In this document: one piece after another, positions 47,320-58,859 of the stretch
How the letters are laid out: each line of letters opens with the position of its first letter
Numbering within the stretch: position 1 is the stretch's first letter
Source: Earliella scabrosa
Taxonomy: Eukaryota > Basidiomycota > Agaricomycetes > Polyporales > Polyporaceae
DNA: 64,000 nt
NCBI GenBank assembly: GCA_022605405.1
Contig: JABYQQ010000025.1
Coordinates: forward strand, 1-64,000
Direction of reading: 5' to 3'
The notes under the pieces: generated by a model
Database searches by the model: none
The model's input: only the letters and a program-made list of their open reading frames with translations
Told to the model about the DNA's origin: nothing
Translations under genes and position numbers: made by a program

Positions 47320-49754
47320 ATGACCATGCAGCTCCTTCGTCCCTTTGCCCGCGAACTCGCTCTCGAGATTGAAGAGCATATTATCGACGAACTCCAGGAC
47401 AGCTATACAAGTCTGCGCTGTTGTGCTTTGGTCTGCCGGGCCTGGTACATCCGTAGCCGCCGCTACCTCCTTCGTAGGATCATGGCCAGAACCGTTGGTG
47501 ACCTTGATGTGTTCTGCACCTACTTCAATATCCATCCAGGTCTCAAGTCTTCAGTAACCCGGCTGAAAATCTGGCCAAAATACAATGAGCGAAGATGTCC
47601 AGAGATCATATGGATTCCGCTCGCATCCCAACTACCCTCTCTTCGAGAATTATCCCTATACTCCTGGACACAACCTTATCACGGGCCCCGCAGTACCTCT
47701 TTTCATCAGGCTATTCTCACTGGGCTCCGGCACTCCCACCCATCTCTAGAAACACTGCGATTAGAGAGCATCACATTGCACAGCCCACAGGACCTGCTAC
47801 GTCTGGTGACGGCTTTACCATCGTTACGCAACCTCGAAATACTATCTTCTCTCAAGTTTGCACATGTCAATGAGGAGTTAGCCAGGCAAGCTATCATGCG
47901 CCGATCACAGATAGTCAATGTGAAACGGCTCGTGGTGAGTGTATGTTGATCTATTGAAAGTATATAGAACTGACAAATATGCAGTTCCACCGTGTCGGCC
48001 ACCGATTTATCCGCCATTTTCTGTTAGTTCTGGCGATTGTGCAGCATAACCTTGAAGAACTTGTCATGTCAGTGTCAGGAGGAGGTTCTTCAGATGGTAG
48101 GTATTCTCTTGTAAAACGGAAACTACTCAATAGTAACCCTTATCAGACTCTATCAGCATATGTGATCTAAAGCTGCCGCGTTCCGTGAAGCTGGAGTTCT
48201 CTACCCTAGATTTTGAAGACCTGGAAAAGGACACAATGTCAATGCTTCAGTCAAGCTGTGACATTGTCCGAGCAACGCACCTCGGGAGACTTCAAAATAT
48301 CGACTTCTACTTTCTCCAGCCCTCTCCCACTGCTCTTTACCACTGGTCCACATTTCCTGCTGTCTTGAGGAAGGTTGCCCTTCTGGAGGATATTCTCCTT
48401 TCCACTCCATCAAAGCCAAAGGTCACCATCAATGTTCCCAGCTTGAAGCACCAGCATGCTCAGTCAATATTCGAGACTGCACGCAAGCTTTTCCCCCATG
48501 TAGATCAGGCGGGAGCACTCTTTGTGTCTCCCACTCGTGAGTAACTGCACACTTCATGTTAGGCTGAGACTCATTTTGTGCCCAGCGATTGAATGTCTGG
48601 GGCGAATGGGAGATCAGTTTTACATCAGGGATCTGATAATCTCCATGGATGGACTTTGGGCTGTGACCCGCAGCCCTAACCTCATCTTGTGGGATGTTCA
48701 TCAGGGTGCCCTGATTCACGAGTGGAAGTGGAGCAGTGGCGAGGCTGAGGCTGCTGTGATATCTCCGGACAGCCAGTTCATCGCAGTGTCAATTAAGGGA
48801 GACCATCTCCTGATCTATGACCTGACGAGTCCAGCAGCACCCCCTACGAAGCTTATCCTTCCGATCCCCATTCCCTCAAGTTTCCCGCATGGTGACGATG
48901 ACGAATCAGCCAGGGATGGGAGCGATGAGGAACGGGCTTCAGTCGCATTCTTGTGGTCTGCCGACGGAACACAGCTCGTGGTTTTCATCAACACCGTGTC
49001 CCACAATCACATTCTTGTCTTCAGCAAGCTGGAAGATTGGGCTGTCCATCGCTCCCTCTCTATGAAGAGACCTACCAAGAAAGCAATGCATCGGCCCAAA
49101 TTCTTCCTGCACAACGGCACTCAATCTCTATTCGCCTGGGATGACTGTCCCGATATCAAGGAATATCAAGTATGGGATCTCACGTGTGGTACCCTACATT
49201 ATCAGTCATTCCCCTCCCACTGGTACAAGGACTCGGACTCTCATAGGGGACACCCCAAGTTCTATCAGCATTACGCAGTCTACGGCCCCTTTCAAGGTGA
49301 TCTCATGGATGGGGCCACGATTGAACTCTTCGATATGTTTGCCATGCATTCTCTTGCTGTCATTTCCTTGACTCCCTGGACCTCCAAATCCATGATCACC
49401 GAGGTCGTCTCAATCTCCCCAGATGGATCACATCTTGCCGTATTTTTCCGGGACGGAACAGTGAAGATATGGAAGTTGGCCACTCAGACAGAGATTCACT
49501 CGTTTCAAGACCCATATGCGGTGACAGCTGGGGTACGGGGCTATGCCGTCTTCTCTCCTGATACCATCCATGTTCTGCTTTACTATTTGGACGCTATGCG
49601 ACTCCTACGGGTTGCTGACGGTGTATGTCTGGCAACATTTGCTCCACACTGTGGGGGGAATAACCTCCGGTTCAGTCCAGACGGGAAAATGCTATGCTAT
49701 ACAACGAATGACGGCCGTGCCGTTTTCGAACCCATTGGACATCTCCTTTCATAG
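47320..49754 (+). CDS. F-box/WD-repeat-like protein B
   Basis: Exons 47320-47934, 47985-48096, 48147-48536 and 48586-49754 give 2286 nt, 761 aa, intron phases 0, 1, 1 as in its paralogues. The F-box-like start is LALEIEEHIIDELQDSYTSL, then CCALVCRAWYIRSRRYLLRR. The middle carries IPLASQLPSLRELSLYS and LLRLVTALPSLRNLEI. A WD-type propeller fills the C-terminal half: LIISMDGLWAVTRSPNLILW, ISPDSQFIAVSIKGDHLLIY, VSISPDGSHLAVFFRDGTVK with a clear W-K repeat end, and NLRFSPDGKMLCYTTND before FEPIGHLLS. It is closest to protein C and shares its Kozak-like CCACCATG context. No frame damage is seen although neighbours on both sides are decayed. Confidence 0.9.
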
Positions 49755-49904
49755 TACATCACTTGTCTGGTTCTACGTTTTCGGTTCCTTGACGCGAGTT
49801 GTTTACGATTCTTCCACCTACCTAGTGCTCTTTCTCTTACGGTATCACTGTTGTTTTCCTGCGCTTGTACAATAGACCTCGTCTACTTCATTCCCCGTCC
49901 CAGG
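49755..49904. other. 3' flank of F-box/WD gene B
   Basis: No gene; probable 3' untranslated end. The first bases after the stop (TAGTACAT) resemble those after gene C. Confidence 0.4.
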
Positions 49905-50045
49905 CTCCGTCAGGCTCGGTTCAAGATCGCCCCCCCAGTCCCGACGCCGTTCACGAGATGCGACAGATAATACGGATTTACACCTTGACACCGGCGTATA
50001 CTCGGAGACCATGGAGGCGAAGCTTGGATGGTTGAATACGTATTG
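49905..50045 (+). pseudogene. Set3-like 3' remnant, copy 2 (short)
   Basis: About 140 bp match the intact gene near 28.18-28.30 kb: GATCGCCCCCCCAGTCCCGAC (DRPPSPDP region) and GGAGACCATGGAGGCGAAGCTT (ETIEAKLE region). Nothing upstream of this survives, and the frame is broken. Confidence 0.7.
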
Positions 50046-50454
50046 CTCCAATCTGCGAAGCGTCGACTCTGTATGATACCTCCACAAGTCTTGCCGCCCG
50101 ATGCATCTCCGAGTGCTCCGAGCTGGAACAAGTACTACTTACCATACGGGAAAGTTGTCTCGGATATTTATGTTTTACCATGCGACACCCACTGGGTGCG
50201 GATACAGATCCCAACGGTGCACCATCATGCATCACAATTCGTATGGATCTTGATCTAACAATGAGAAACGACGCGCCGAAGGTTCTCTCTCTTGAACCTC
50301 GTAACACAATTATTCAAGGGCACATCCATCTTGCCTACGGACCGCAGAGACGTCTCGTCTCGCCATACTACAAGCTTCAAGCCACAGGACGAGTTCAAGC
50401 GCGTAGAGCACACCGCGATCTCTATCGTCAATCGTCGAGAGGTAGGCAGACCAT
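50046..50454 (+). other. Segment Z, copy B
   Basis: Shared with 60.1-60.4 kb: GTCGACTC(T/C)GTAT...GATACC, then a translated block in the + direction reading THWVRIQIPTVHHHASQFVW here and HSVRIHIPTTKKHHAQFVW there. It resembles the start of an unknown coding exon, but no intact frame is present in either copy. Confidence 0.4.
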
Positions 50455-53400
50455 TATATGGTATTGCGAACGCAGCCTGACGAATAGCGTACACTCGTGC
50501 GGTGCGACCAAACGCACCCCCGACGACGGCTACGGACGGACGGAGCGCTACCCAAGTTCCCTGGCAATACGTCTGACTCGCTCGCCATGAGTACTAAGTG
50601 GTACGTGACGGCGAAGGAACTGACATTCTCGACGCCTGCGGTGCATATCTCGAGGTTCGTACAAGCGATGGGAAGAGGCAGGTGAGCAGCGAGGACAGAC
50701 GAGCGCAGATCGGAGTGTCGAGCGCGTAGGAGGTGGGCCGTTCCCGCGAAGGATGTGCATAAACCGCCACGATACGCTGTTGAGGCAACTGCGCTGGTGA
50801 AAATAAGCTCGAGTGGGCTGAACACGTCGCGGCGTTGGGGTAGAGAAAGCAGGCAACGGTCGGGGTATGATCGAGGTTGGGTGGAGGGGAAGAGCGAGTG
50901 GGAGGTACTAGTAGTGGTCGAGGCTCGTGCTGATGCAGGAAGCTGGAGGATGTTATGCTGAGGAGGGAGAAGCCGTTCTCTGCCGACCTTGAAGCTTTGA
51001 AGCTTGAGGCGCGACGAGAGTCATCGGAGAGAGTGCGGACGAGGACGCGCGCGGACGGACAACGACCCACGTGGGACGGACTGTCCAGCTTCAAGCGTCC
51101 TCGACCTCCCGACGCTGACCTGTCCAGACGCTCCCATTCGCAGACAGACGGCCGTGACTCGTCGTCGCACGGGAACCCACAAGGCGGACAGGGCGGGGAC
51201 TCGGGCTCCGAGATCCATGTCGGTACGGTCCGGGGCCACTGGACTGGCCGCTCGACGGACGACGACGGTCGTAGCTGCAGCCTGCTCGATCTCGCGCTCG
51301 CGTTGCGTGCCATTCAATCGGCGGCGTGACCGTCTCCCCGTCCCGCGGCCCGTACACCGGCCAGAGGGAGCGGAGGGGGCGACGGGTGTTCATATGGACT
51401 TTATGGGAACCAGGCCCGTCGTGTGGAAGTGCGCGCGACGCGATCCTCGACTCGAGGCTGACAGCGGGTGAGCTACACCCCACGGGACAGGCTTGTGGGC
51501 CCAGATCGGACAGCTTGAGACGTCCGTATCCCGATTGCGGTAGACGGCAGGAGCGCGCGGACCGGTGGTGTCATCGCGCGAGTCCGATCCGAGTGTAGGC
51601 AGCAAAAATGTGGCCTTGCCGTCTGGCCAGCGCTGCCTATGGCGAGTTCCGTGGACAGCGACCGAGCGTCGCGAGGGCAGACTCCCGCTGAGAGATCTAT
51701 GCACCCAGTGCCGTAGGAATGCTGCCCTGTGTTCGGCCTGACGGGTACCAGTAGATGTACGGCAAGAGCTCGTCCGACGTCGACGACTCGGCTCGAACAG
51801 AACGCCAGGAGGCGCCCACCCTGATGCTCTCCAGCTCGTACCACGTATTCGGCTCGCAACCCTTCGTCCTTCTCCTCAGAACCTAGACAGATCCCAGCTG
51901 GCTGCGCTCGGTCAGAGCCTACGCAGAGCGAGAAGTTGGACCCGCACACCCGCGCGTTGCCCTCTTCGAGAGAGGAAAGACTGGAAGTGTCCCCCTTGAG
52001 ATCTACGCCGCAGAGCGGTCGTGCTCGCGCTCGTGGCTGCAGGAGGGTGTTCCTCAGGTTCAGGAGATGAATCGTGCCAGCGCGCGCCAGCTCGGGGACT
52101 GTCGTAGCCATGTAGAATTCAGTCTCAGGATCCCCCTGTCGTGCTCAGTCTATGGGAAGGCCGACGAAGGAGATGTCGTGGAGGTCAGGGATTCGAGGGT
52201 CTCAGCGGGGTTATGGCGGTCGAAGGAGACATTGGGCGAGCATGAGTGAAGACGGACACGCCGTCGACAACAGTCCATCTGGGCCAAGACGAAGAACGAG
52301 GGACGTGGTTCGGGACGGTTCGGATCGCACAGACGGGGAGAAGGGTTCGATCACGAACCCGCGCCGAGTGCTATCGAGTCTTGGACGCGGAGATGGGAGA
52401 GTGGCACCGTGGATGGAGGGGGACATCCGTGGTCGGCGCAGAGGGTACGCACCGACCGAGAGGATTATCCATACGGTATCGCAGAAAGGGATCTTGGAAG
52501 CTTGAACACTCTGCGCGTTTTGAAACCTCGCGACCGATGCGAGACGCCTCAGAGCTCCCTCGGCCGTACTTCTTCGAGTCTGTGATGAAGCACAGGCGAG
52601 GAAAAAGTCGTAATCAGTATGGCCGTCCGACCATTGAGCCATCCGAGGGCACGTACGCGAGCGAAGGGCTGGGAATCGGCCACTGAACAGGACTTTGGGA
52701 GGTTTTCCAGCAGCCAGCCACAAGCGTGGTGCGGAGCGGGTTACGGTCACTCTGTCATTGTCTTTGCGGTCTACGCATGCAGCAGGAGCGGCGAGAGGGG
52801 TATCAGCGCACTGAATGAGTGCGCGAGAGGAAGGCGGGGTAGGGGAGTATAGGGACGTACTGAGATAAAGAGACTCACCATATACTCTGCATCAATGCCG
52901 ATGCGAGCGCAGCCGTACACTTTGTAGCGGCCTGCCTAGGCTCTCCGGGACGGACACGTAGAGTCGTCCACGCTGTGGAGGCCTCGGACAAACTTCACGA
53001 GCCTTTGGTGTCGTTGTGCGTCCGCGTATAGTGCTTGGCTGGAGCTCGAGACGGCTCAGGTCGGGACCGAACTCGAGCGTGTAGCTGTAAACGTACCGTA
53101 GACAGTATCGGCAAAGTTGACGAGAGCTTTCTAAGCGAAGAGGGAGAATGGATTAGAGTTGGAGGGACTCCGGAGGAGAGCACGAACCAGGAGAGCAGAG
53201 CGTCCCGTCTTGAGGCCGAGCGTCATTGTTCATAGCGAGGAGGCGGTCGAGAAAGACGTGGGCGTCGTACGAGGAGACTTGAGCTTGAGCTCATGAACGT
53301 CGGACGAGAGACTCTTTCGCGATGCTCCGAGTCTTGGAGAGATGCGGGCGGACGTTGGAGACAGAAGCCGCAGCCGCGCGCCAGCACCCACATTCGGGAG

Positions 53401-53480
53401 TGCGGCCCGGGGATCCGAGCGCGCGAGGGCGACGCGGGAGCGGATGGGTGTGTCGCCTTCCTCGCTTTCGAGTTCCCTTC
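50455..53480. other. Segment X, copy B (gene-free)
   Basis: Matches segment X copies A and C through GTATTGCGAACGCAGCCTGA at the left, the ACGAGAGTCATCGGAGAG ... AGCTTCAAGCG block near 51.0-51.1 kb, GAACCCGCGCCGAGTGCTAT with GGCGCAGAGGGTACGC near 52.35-52.45 kb, and ACGTACGCGAGCGAAGGG near 52.65 kb. A leftward open frame of 239 codons (51313-50594) is Arg/Ser/Pro-rich, is not conserved as an open frame in copies A or C, and is not accepted as a gene. The right end is the old Mpv17 promoter region. Confidence 0.55.
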
Positions 53481-53742
53481 TCCCACCTCTCTGAGTCTCT
53501 ACTCTTGGCGCGCAACGGCCAGCTAAGAACTGCCTACGTTACGCTGTCAACACCTTCGACGCTCGAGTGCGCGCCAGGCTCTCAGTACGCAGCGCGAGCG
53601 GACGCGCGTGTCGCTTCCTTCCCGCCAACTCTCGTCATCTCTCTCTCCTCACCCAACTGCCTGCCAGCTCAGGACACTCCTTAAAGGCCGAGCTTGGAGC
53701 TAGGACTCCTTACAAGCTGCCGGGGACGGACACGAGATCGCG

Positions 53743-54721
53743 ACATCGAGGCGACTTCACGCGTTTAAGTGAGTTGGACTGCTGCTCTCGCCCTCTTAGA
53801 CTTCGCTGCTGAAGGGGTCCGATGGGCATTTGACAGCACTTTGCGCACCTGGAGACCGCGGCTACCTTGGTACGACATGCTGCTTGGGCTGCTGAGGGCG
53901 GGCGATGTGCTCGCGTCGCCGGTGCCATTCGAGACACAAGGCGCGACCCATGCATGCTGTGCGTATCTCCTCCATAAGGCCCCGGCTTTGTGCAACCTAG
54001 GCATCCCTTATCTCTTGTACTCTCTGGTTCTCAGCTGGGCTGGCTCTACGCGGCCGCTCTGACTTGGTGTCCGCGTCGCTGAGGTGATGCTTACCGCCCG
54101 GCTCTCCTACGCCTTTACTCCCTACTACTCCTCGTGTCCGCGGACGGCTCGCTGACGGATGCTCTACTCACAGACGCGATGTTTTCCTCGTTCTTCACTA
54201 AGTCACTGGAGGTCTCGTCGACATCCCCGACAAAGGCGATCGCGCACAAGATCCTCTGCCAGGTACGCACAACGCGTCCAGCCGTGCTGGTCTCCCAGAC
54301 ACGTTCGTCAGTTACAGCTGACTCCTTGTCCGTAGGTCTCCAGGTGTAACCGCGTTCTTTGGCAGCCTGGCGCTGCTCGAGGGCAAGTCCGTGGGTGACA
54401 CGAAGAAGCAAGTACAGGAGGCGTACGTGCGTACTCGTCGGTTGTCGTAGGGCCTGATGAATCTGGGGGCTGACGTGTCAACTTGCTGTGTGCGCAGGGG
54501 CTCCATCATCCCGACGCAGATTCTGCGCTTCGCGAATAGGAGCGTCGTCGCGATCTTGTGGGTACGTCGACTCCGCTTTCTGTCGTCTGTCCGTCCGTTG
54601 ACGATTCCTAACAGACAGGTACCTGTGCTCCGTGACCGTGAATACGGAGCTCATGGTCGCGGCCGAGCACGCACATGCCCCCGGGCCGGAGGACGAGAAG
54701 GAGAAGCACACGATAGTATAA
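53743..54721 (+). pseudogene. Decayed Mpv17 copy 2
   Basis: The N-terminal codons at 53743-53769 have ATG changed to ACA but keep the GTGAGT donor. Then come AGDVLASPVPFETQGATHA (~53.91 kb), DAMFSSFFTKSLEVSSTSPT (~54.17 kb, with the central LQLLNR block deleted), [19 protein letters not shown] (~54.36 kb, one residue shorter), GSIIPTQILRFANRSVVAIL (~54.50 kb) and a charged tail EHAHAPGPEDEKEKHTIV ending at TAA 54719-54721. Exons 5 to 7 are much better kept than the front half, so decay probably began with loss of the start. Introns are retained. Confidence 0.88.
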
Positions 54722-55394
54722 ACTTTCAACACCCTATGCACCACCATTGCCCTCGCTCCTCGACATAGATGGCGCTGGACGCCTACAGACGCTGCTTGTA
54801 TATAAACACATCCCGTGGACGCACCAGGTACAGTGCTCATCCGACATTGTAGAAGGCAGGCCGCCGAAAGAGTCGAGTCTATCGCGTGCGCGGGACGTGC
54901 GAGTTGGTGGCGAGGGTAGAGGTGAGTCGCCCCGAGACCCTGGGTTATAACTTTCGAGTGGGCGAGACGTCTGTCCGACGCTCGACCACCACGGCATGGG
55001 CGAGCGCGCACGCGGCTTCTCGCTGCACCCTTGTGCGGTCTCTCAGGCTACGGTCCCTGGAGGTTACCTGCTGTGCTTGTTACGTCGTTATATAACTGAC
55101 CGCTACCTCGAGGTACAAAATTATCTTGACCGCAAACGGCGCTGGCTGAAACCGCGGACAGCCAGCAATGGTCTGACGCAAGGGCCAAGTTGCATTCCAT
55201 AAGGGCGTTGGACGTCGCGTCTTTGGGACTAGGACGAGGAGAGGATCAACCGTCTAGTACCGTTGGTGTCATCCGAGTCTTTCTAAGCGACGATTGCGGA
55301 ATTAACCTCAGGCAGGCGCACCATTGTGGTCCTAGGCCTCTCGTGTCCTCAATTGCTATCGCGACAACTGCTCGCCGAAGATAGCCGCCAAGAT
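54722..55394. other. Spacer between Mpv17 copy 2 and segment Y
   Basis: Module sequence shared with 45.77-46.23 kb (TTTCAACACCCTATGCACCACC; GAGGTGAGTCGCCCCGA). No gene. Confidence 0.45.
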
Positions 55395-55870
55395 TTTCCG
55401 GTTCTCGCCATCGCCGTCTGTCACGGACGGTCGTGTGCAAGGTTCATGAGGACGAAGTCTCTTGCCCTCTCAGCGCTACTGCGGACTATGCGGTTTGGGG
55501 TCGTCATCGCCCCCTCCCCACCACTGGGCGCTGCGGCATCGGTAACCCAGGTGCAGACGATGTTCTTCTCCCTGCTGTGCTTATGGTCGACATCCTAATA
55601 TGTCAGAGATGGGCTGTACGCATGGAAGCTTCGCCGCGCGCCGGGCAGTGCCTCAACGCACGCCCATTTTGGCGCGACCTGTTATGTGTCTCACGAACTG
55701 CCAGGAAACTTTGTCTATTGCGGACTTGGGCGGCGAGAAGCCGCGAGGATGATCCAAGGAAGCGTTTGAGGACGGCATAACGGCGCAGCATCGCACGATG
55801 TGTATTGGCGGGCGGTGGCAGAAGAACGAACTGTGCGGTTTGAAGTATGTCGGCAGTTACACAGCCTCGA
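55395..55870 (+). other. Segment Y, copy B (decayed)
   Basis: Opens with TTTTCCGGTTCTCGCCATCGCC and GGACGGTCGTGTGCAAGGTTCATGAGGACGA split across frames, matching copies at 46.28 kb and, inverted, 17.0 kb. VLLPAVLMVDIL near 55.56-55.60 kb is shared with copy A. Frames are broken throughout. Confidence 0.45.
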
Positions 55871-56241
55871 TACTCTTCTCGAGTGTTTCCTCTAGCAATA
55901 CGACGCAGCATCCGTTGATGGCTATGAGAGGAGTGGTCGGCTGAGGCGATACCTATAGTCCTGCATGTGCCTTCTTACGGGGACTTGTGTCCTGTATCTT
56001 AGGGTTCAGTCAGTTGAGAACGTCCACTCTCGGATCCACATAACAGTTCCAAAGCGGTGTAAGGTGACCGGACTGCACAGCTTCCAATTCAACGAGACAT
56101 CCCATAGTATTCTAGACCATAAGGCAATGCGGGAACACGTCGACACGGTCGGACGTCCTGCACGGTCGGAGTGCTCAAGAGCCTAAGTCGATGCCCTCGG
56201 ACTGACGCTTGTTCACTTTGCCCACCTCTCGTCTCGCCACC
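55871..56241. promoter_or_regulatory. Upstream region of F-box/WD gene C
   Basis: 371 bp with no gene. The last ~25 bp (CCACCTCTCGTCTCGCCACC) match the leader of gene B. Confidence 0.45.
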
Positions 56242-58667
56242 ATGCTCATGCACCTTCGCCATCCTTTTCCCCGCCCCTTGGCTCTCGAAATCGAAGAACG
56301 AATCATTGACGGGCTCCAAGACAGTCGTATAGCACTGCGGTTATGCGCTTTGGTTTGCCGGAGTTGGTACATCCGTAGCCGCTACAACCTCCTTCATACG
56401 ATCACCGTTACTACCGTGGGCGATGTTGATAAATTCTGCACACACTTTCATACCCGTCTAGGTCTCAAGTCTCAAGTCTATGAGCTACAAATCTTACCAC
56501 GGCGAAACTCTTCACGATGTCCAGACATCATATGGATCCCGTTGGCACGCCAGCTACCCCATCTTCGCAAATTGCATCTGTATGGTTGCGGCTGGAGTGA
56601 AGATTACCCCCACATCTCCTTTCATCAGACTACCCTTACCGCGCTTCGTTACTCGCACCCACCTCTCGAAACGGTGGAATTGAACTTCATCACGCTGCAA
56701 AGCCCCCAGGACCTCCTCCGTCTGTTGATGGCCTTGCCGTCATTACGCAACCTGAATCTCAACAGCCTGAGATTTTTCGTTGTCAATCAGGAATCCGCCA
56801 GGAAAGCTATCAACTGCGGTTCAAAGAAAATCAATGTGACAGCACTCAATGTGAGTATATGTCAACCTCTAGACACCATATAGGAGTTAAACTACTACTT
56901 AGATTGGTCCACAAGAACTGTATCCCACAAGTGCGCTGTCAATGATTCTGGAAATGGTGCAGAATAAACTTGAAAATCTTGTCATGGGTTCTCTGAGGGG
57001 TAGGGAGTCTTCCATGAAAACTAAACCACAAGCTAATGATCCTTGCAGAAGCTGCCGGCATACCACCCAATGTTAACTTCAAGGAGCTGCGAAGGGTGGA
57101 ACTGCAATCTCAACTTACCCTTGCTTGGCAACAGCCCATAAATGAAATAGTATTTATGCTTCAGTATGGCTGTGACATTGTCAGGACGACACGCTCAGGG
57201 AAACTTCAGGAAATCTGCTTTCACTTCGAGGAGCTTGCTTCTCTGAATCTCTATGTCTGGAACACAAATCCTGCTGTATCCGAGAAGGTTGCCAGTCTGG
57301 AGGAGGTTATTATCTCCACCCCTTCAAAGCCAAAGGTCACCATCAACATCCCCAGCTTGAAGCCCCGGCATGCTGAATCAATCATTGAAACTGCACAAAG
57401 GCTGTTTCCCCGTGTAGATCAAGGCGGGAATCTCTTCATGTCCCCCACCCGTGAGTAATTGTGTGTTCTGTGTGCTAGTCTGAGACTCAAGTGCTGCCCA
57501 GCAAGGGAAAGTCTGGGGAAAAAAGGACACCAGCATCCTATCGACACTCTTACCATCTCCATGGATGGCCTGTGGGCTGTGAGCCGCAGTCGAGATTACG
57601 ATCTCATCTTGTGGGATGTTCACCAGCGTACTCCAGTCTACCACTGGGAGTGGCGTGACCATTATGCTGAGCCTGTGATATCTCCAGATAGCCAGTCCAT
57701 TGCAGGGCTTTCTGAGAAGAAGTACCTTCTCCTTTACAACCTGCAGAGTCCAGCATCACCCCTCACAGAGTTGGTCCTCCCAAGAAGCTCAGAGGTCGGG
57801 TACTGCCCGAGTAACAATCAAGTGTTCCCAGGTGGCGCATTTGTATGGTCTGCCGATGGAATGCAGCTTGTGGTATATATGAGCACTGTGTCCCACAACC
57901 AGGTTCTCATCTTCAGCAGACTACCAACTTGGACTCTCCATCGCTGCATCTCCTTCGAGAGACCTAGAGACAAGAGGGAGATATTTAGGCCTGAACTATC
58001 TCTGGACAACGAGAATCAGTTCCTAGCCGCATGTGACTCCACTAAAAAGGAACCATATCAGATTTGGGACCTCAAACATGCCACTCTACACTATCAACCA
58101 TTTCCCTCCAACTGGAATGAAGATTCCGATGGGCTCATCGAGATCTACAGACATTACGCCATCTACATGTCTTATGAATCCAACAATTCTGTCACAATTG
58201 AAGTCTTCAACATGTTAGCCATGCGTTCCCTTGCTATTCTCTCCTTTACCTGCTGTGAAGTACACCTCAGGCTCATCCCCCGTCATGTCATATGGATCTC
58301 CCCAGATCAATCACGTATCACGGTCCTCCTCGACAATGCAACAGTGAAGACATGGGATTTGGCCACTCAGACAGAAATTCACTTTTTTCAAGATTCATAT
58401 GCAGTGGAAGCATCCATAACATTATTAGCACACCCCCACTCGCTCGGCTGGTTCTCTCCTGATGGCCGCCATGTTCTGCTCTCCTATTATGGCCCAGTTA
58501 TGCGACTCCTGCGCACTGATGACGGTGCATGTCTGGCAACCTTTGCTCTAAGCGGTTACCCGAGGTTCCTCCAGTTCAGTCCGGACGGGGTGACACTATG
58601 TTATACAATACGGCATGATGAATCTGGTTGTGTCTACTTCGAACCCATCGGACACCTGCTTTCATAG
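56242..58667 (+). CDS. F-box/WD-repeat-like protein C
   Basis: Exons 56242-56850, 56903-56999, 57049-57450 and 57502-58667 give 2274 nt, 757 aa, intron phases 0, 1, 1. The F-box-like start reads LALEIEERIIDGLQDSRIAL, then LCALVCRSWYIRSRYNLLH; next IWIPLARQLPHLRKLHLYG and LLRLLMALPSLRNLNLNS. The second half is the propeller: LTISMDGLWAVSRSRDYDL, VISPDSQSIAGLSEKKYLLL, FVWSADGMQLVVYMSTVSHN, WISPDQSRITVLLDNATVKT and LQFSPDGVTLCYTI, closing with FEPIGHLLS. The start at 56242 is preferred over the longer open frame because it aligns with gene B and has a CACCATG context. Like A and B it has no frame damage. Likely an SCF-type adaptor by domain order; partners unknown. Confidence 0.9.
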
Positions 58668-58859
58668 TACGTTACCTCTCTGCTTCTACCTTTCCAGTTC
58701 ACTCACATGAGTCATTCCAGATTCTCTCCACCAACCTGCTGTCTCGCGGCCGCCACCGCCGTGCGCGCCACAGCTCCCGCCGGACCCGCCGGATACTGTC
58801 TCAGTCTGAAGTCCAGGCCGCAGACAGTGGGAGAGAACGTCAGGCCTGTCGTTTCCGCT
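58668..58859. other. 3' flank of F-box/WD gene C
   Basis: No gene; probable 3' untranslated end. Confidence 0.4.

Noticed and set aside
50594..51313. 239-codon - strand frame in segment X
   Set aside because: The frame is not open in the other two copies of the segment and the product is Arg/Ser/Pro-rich.
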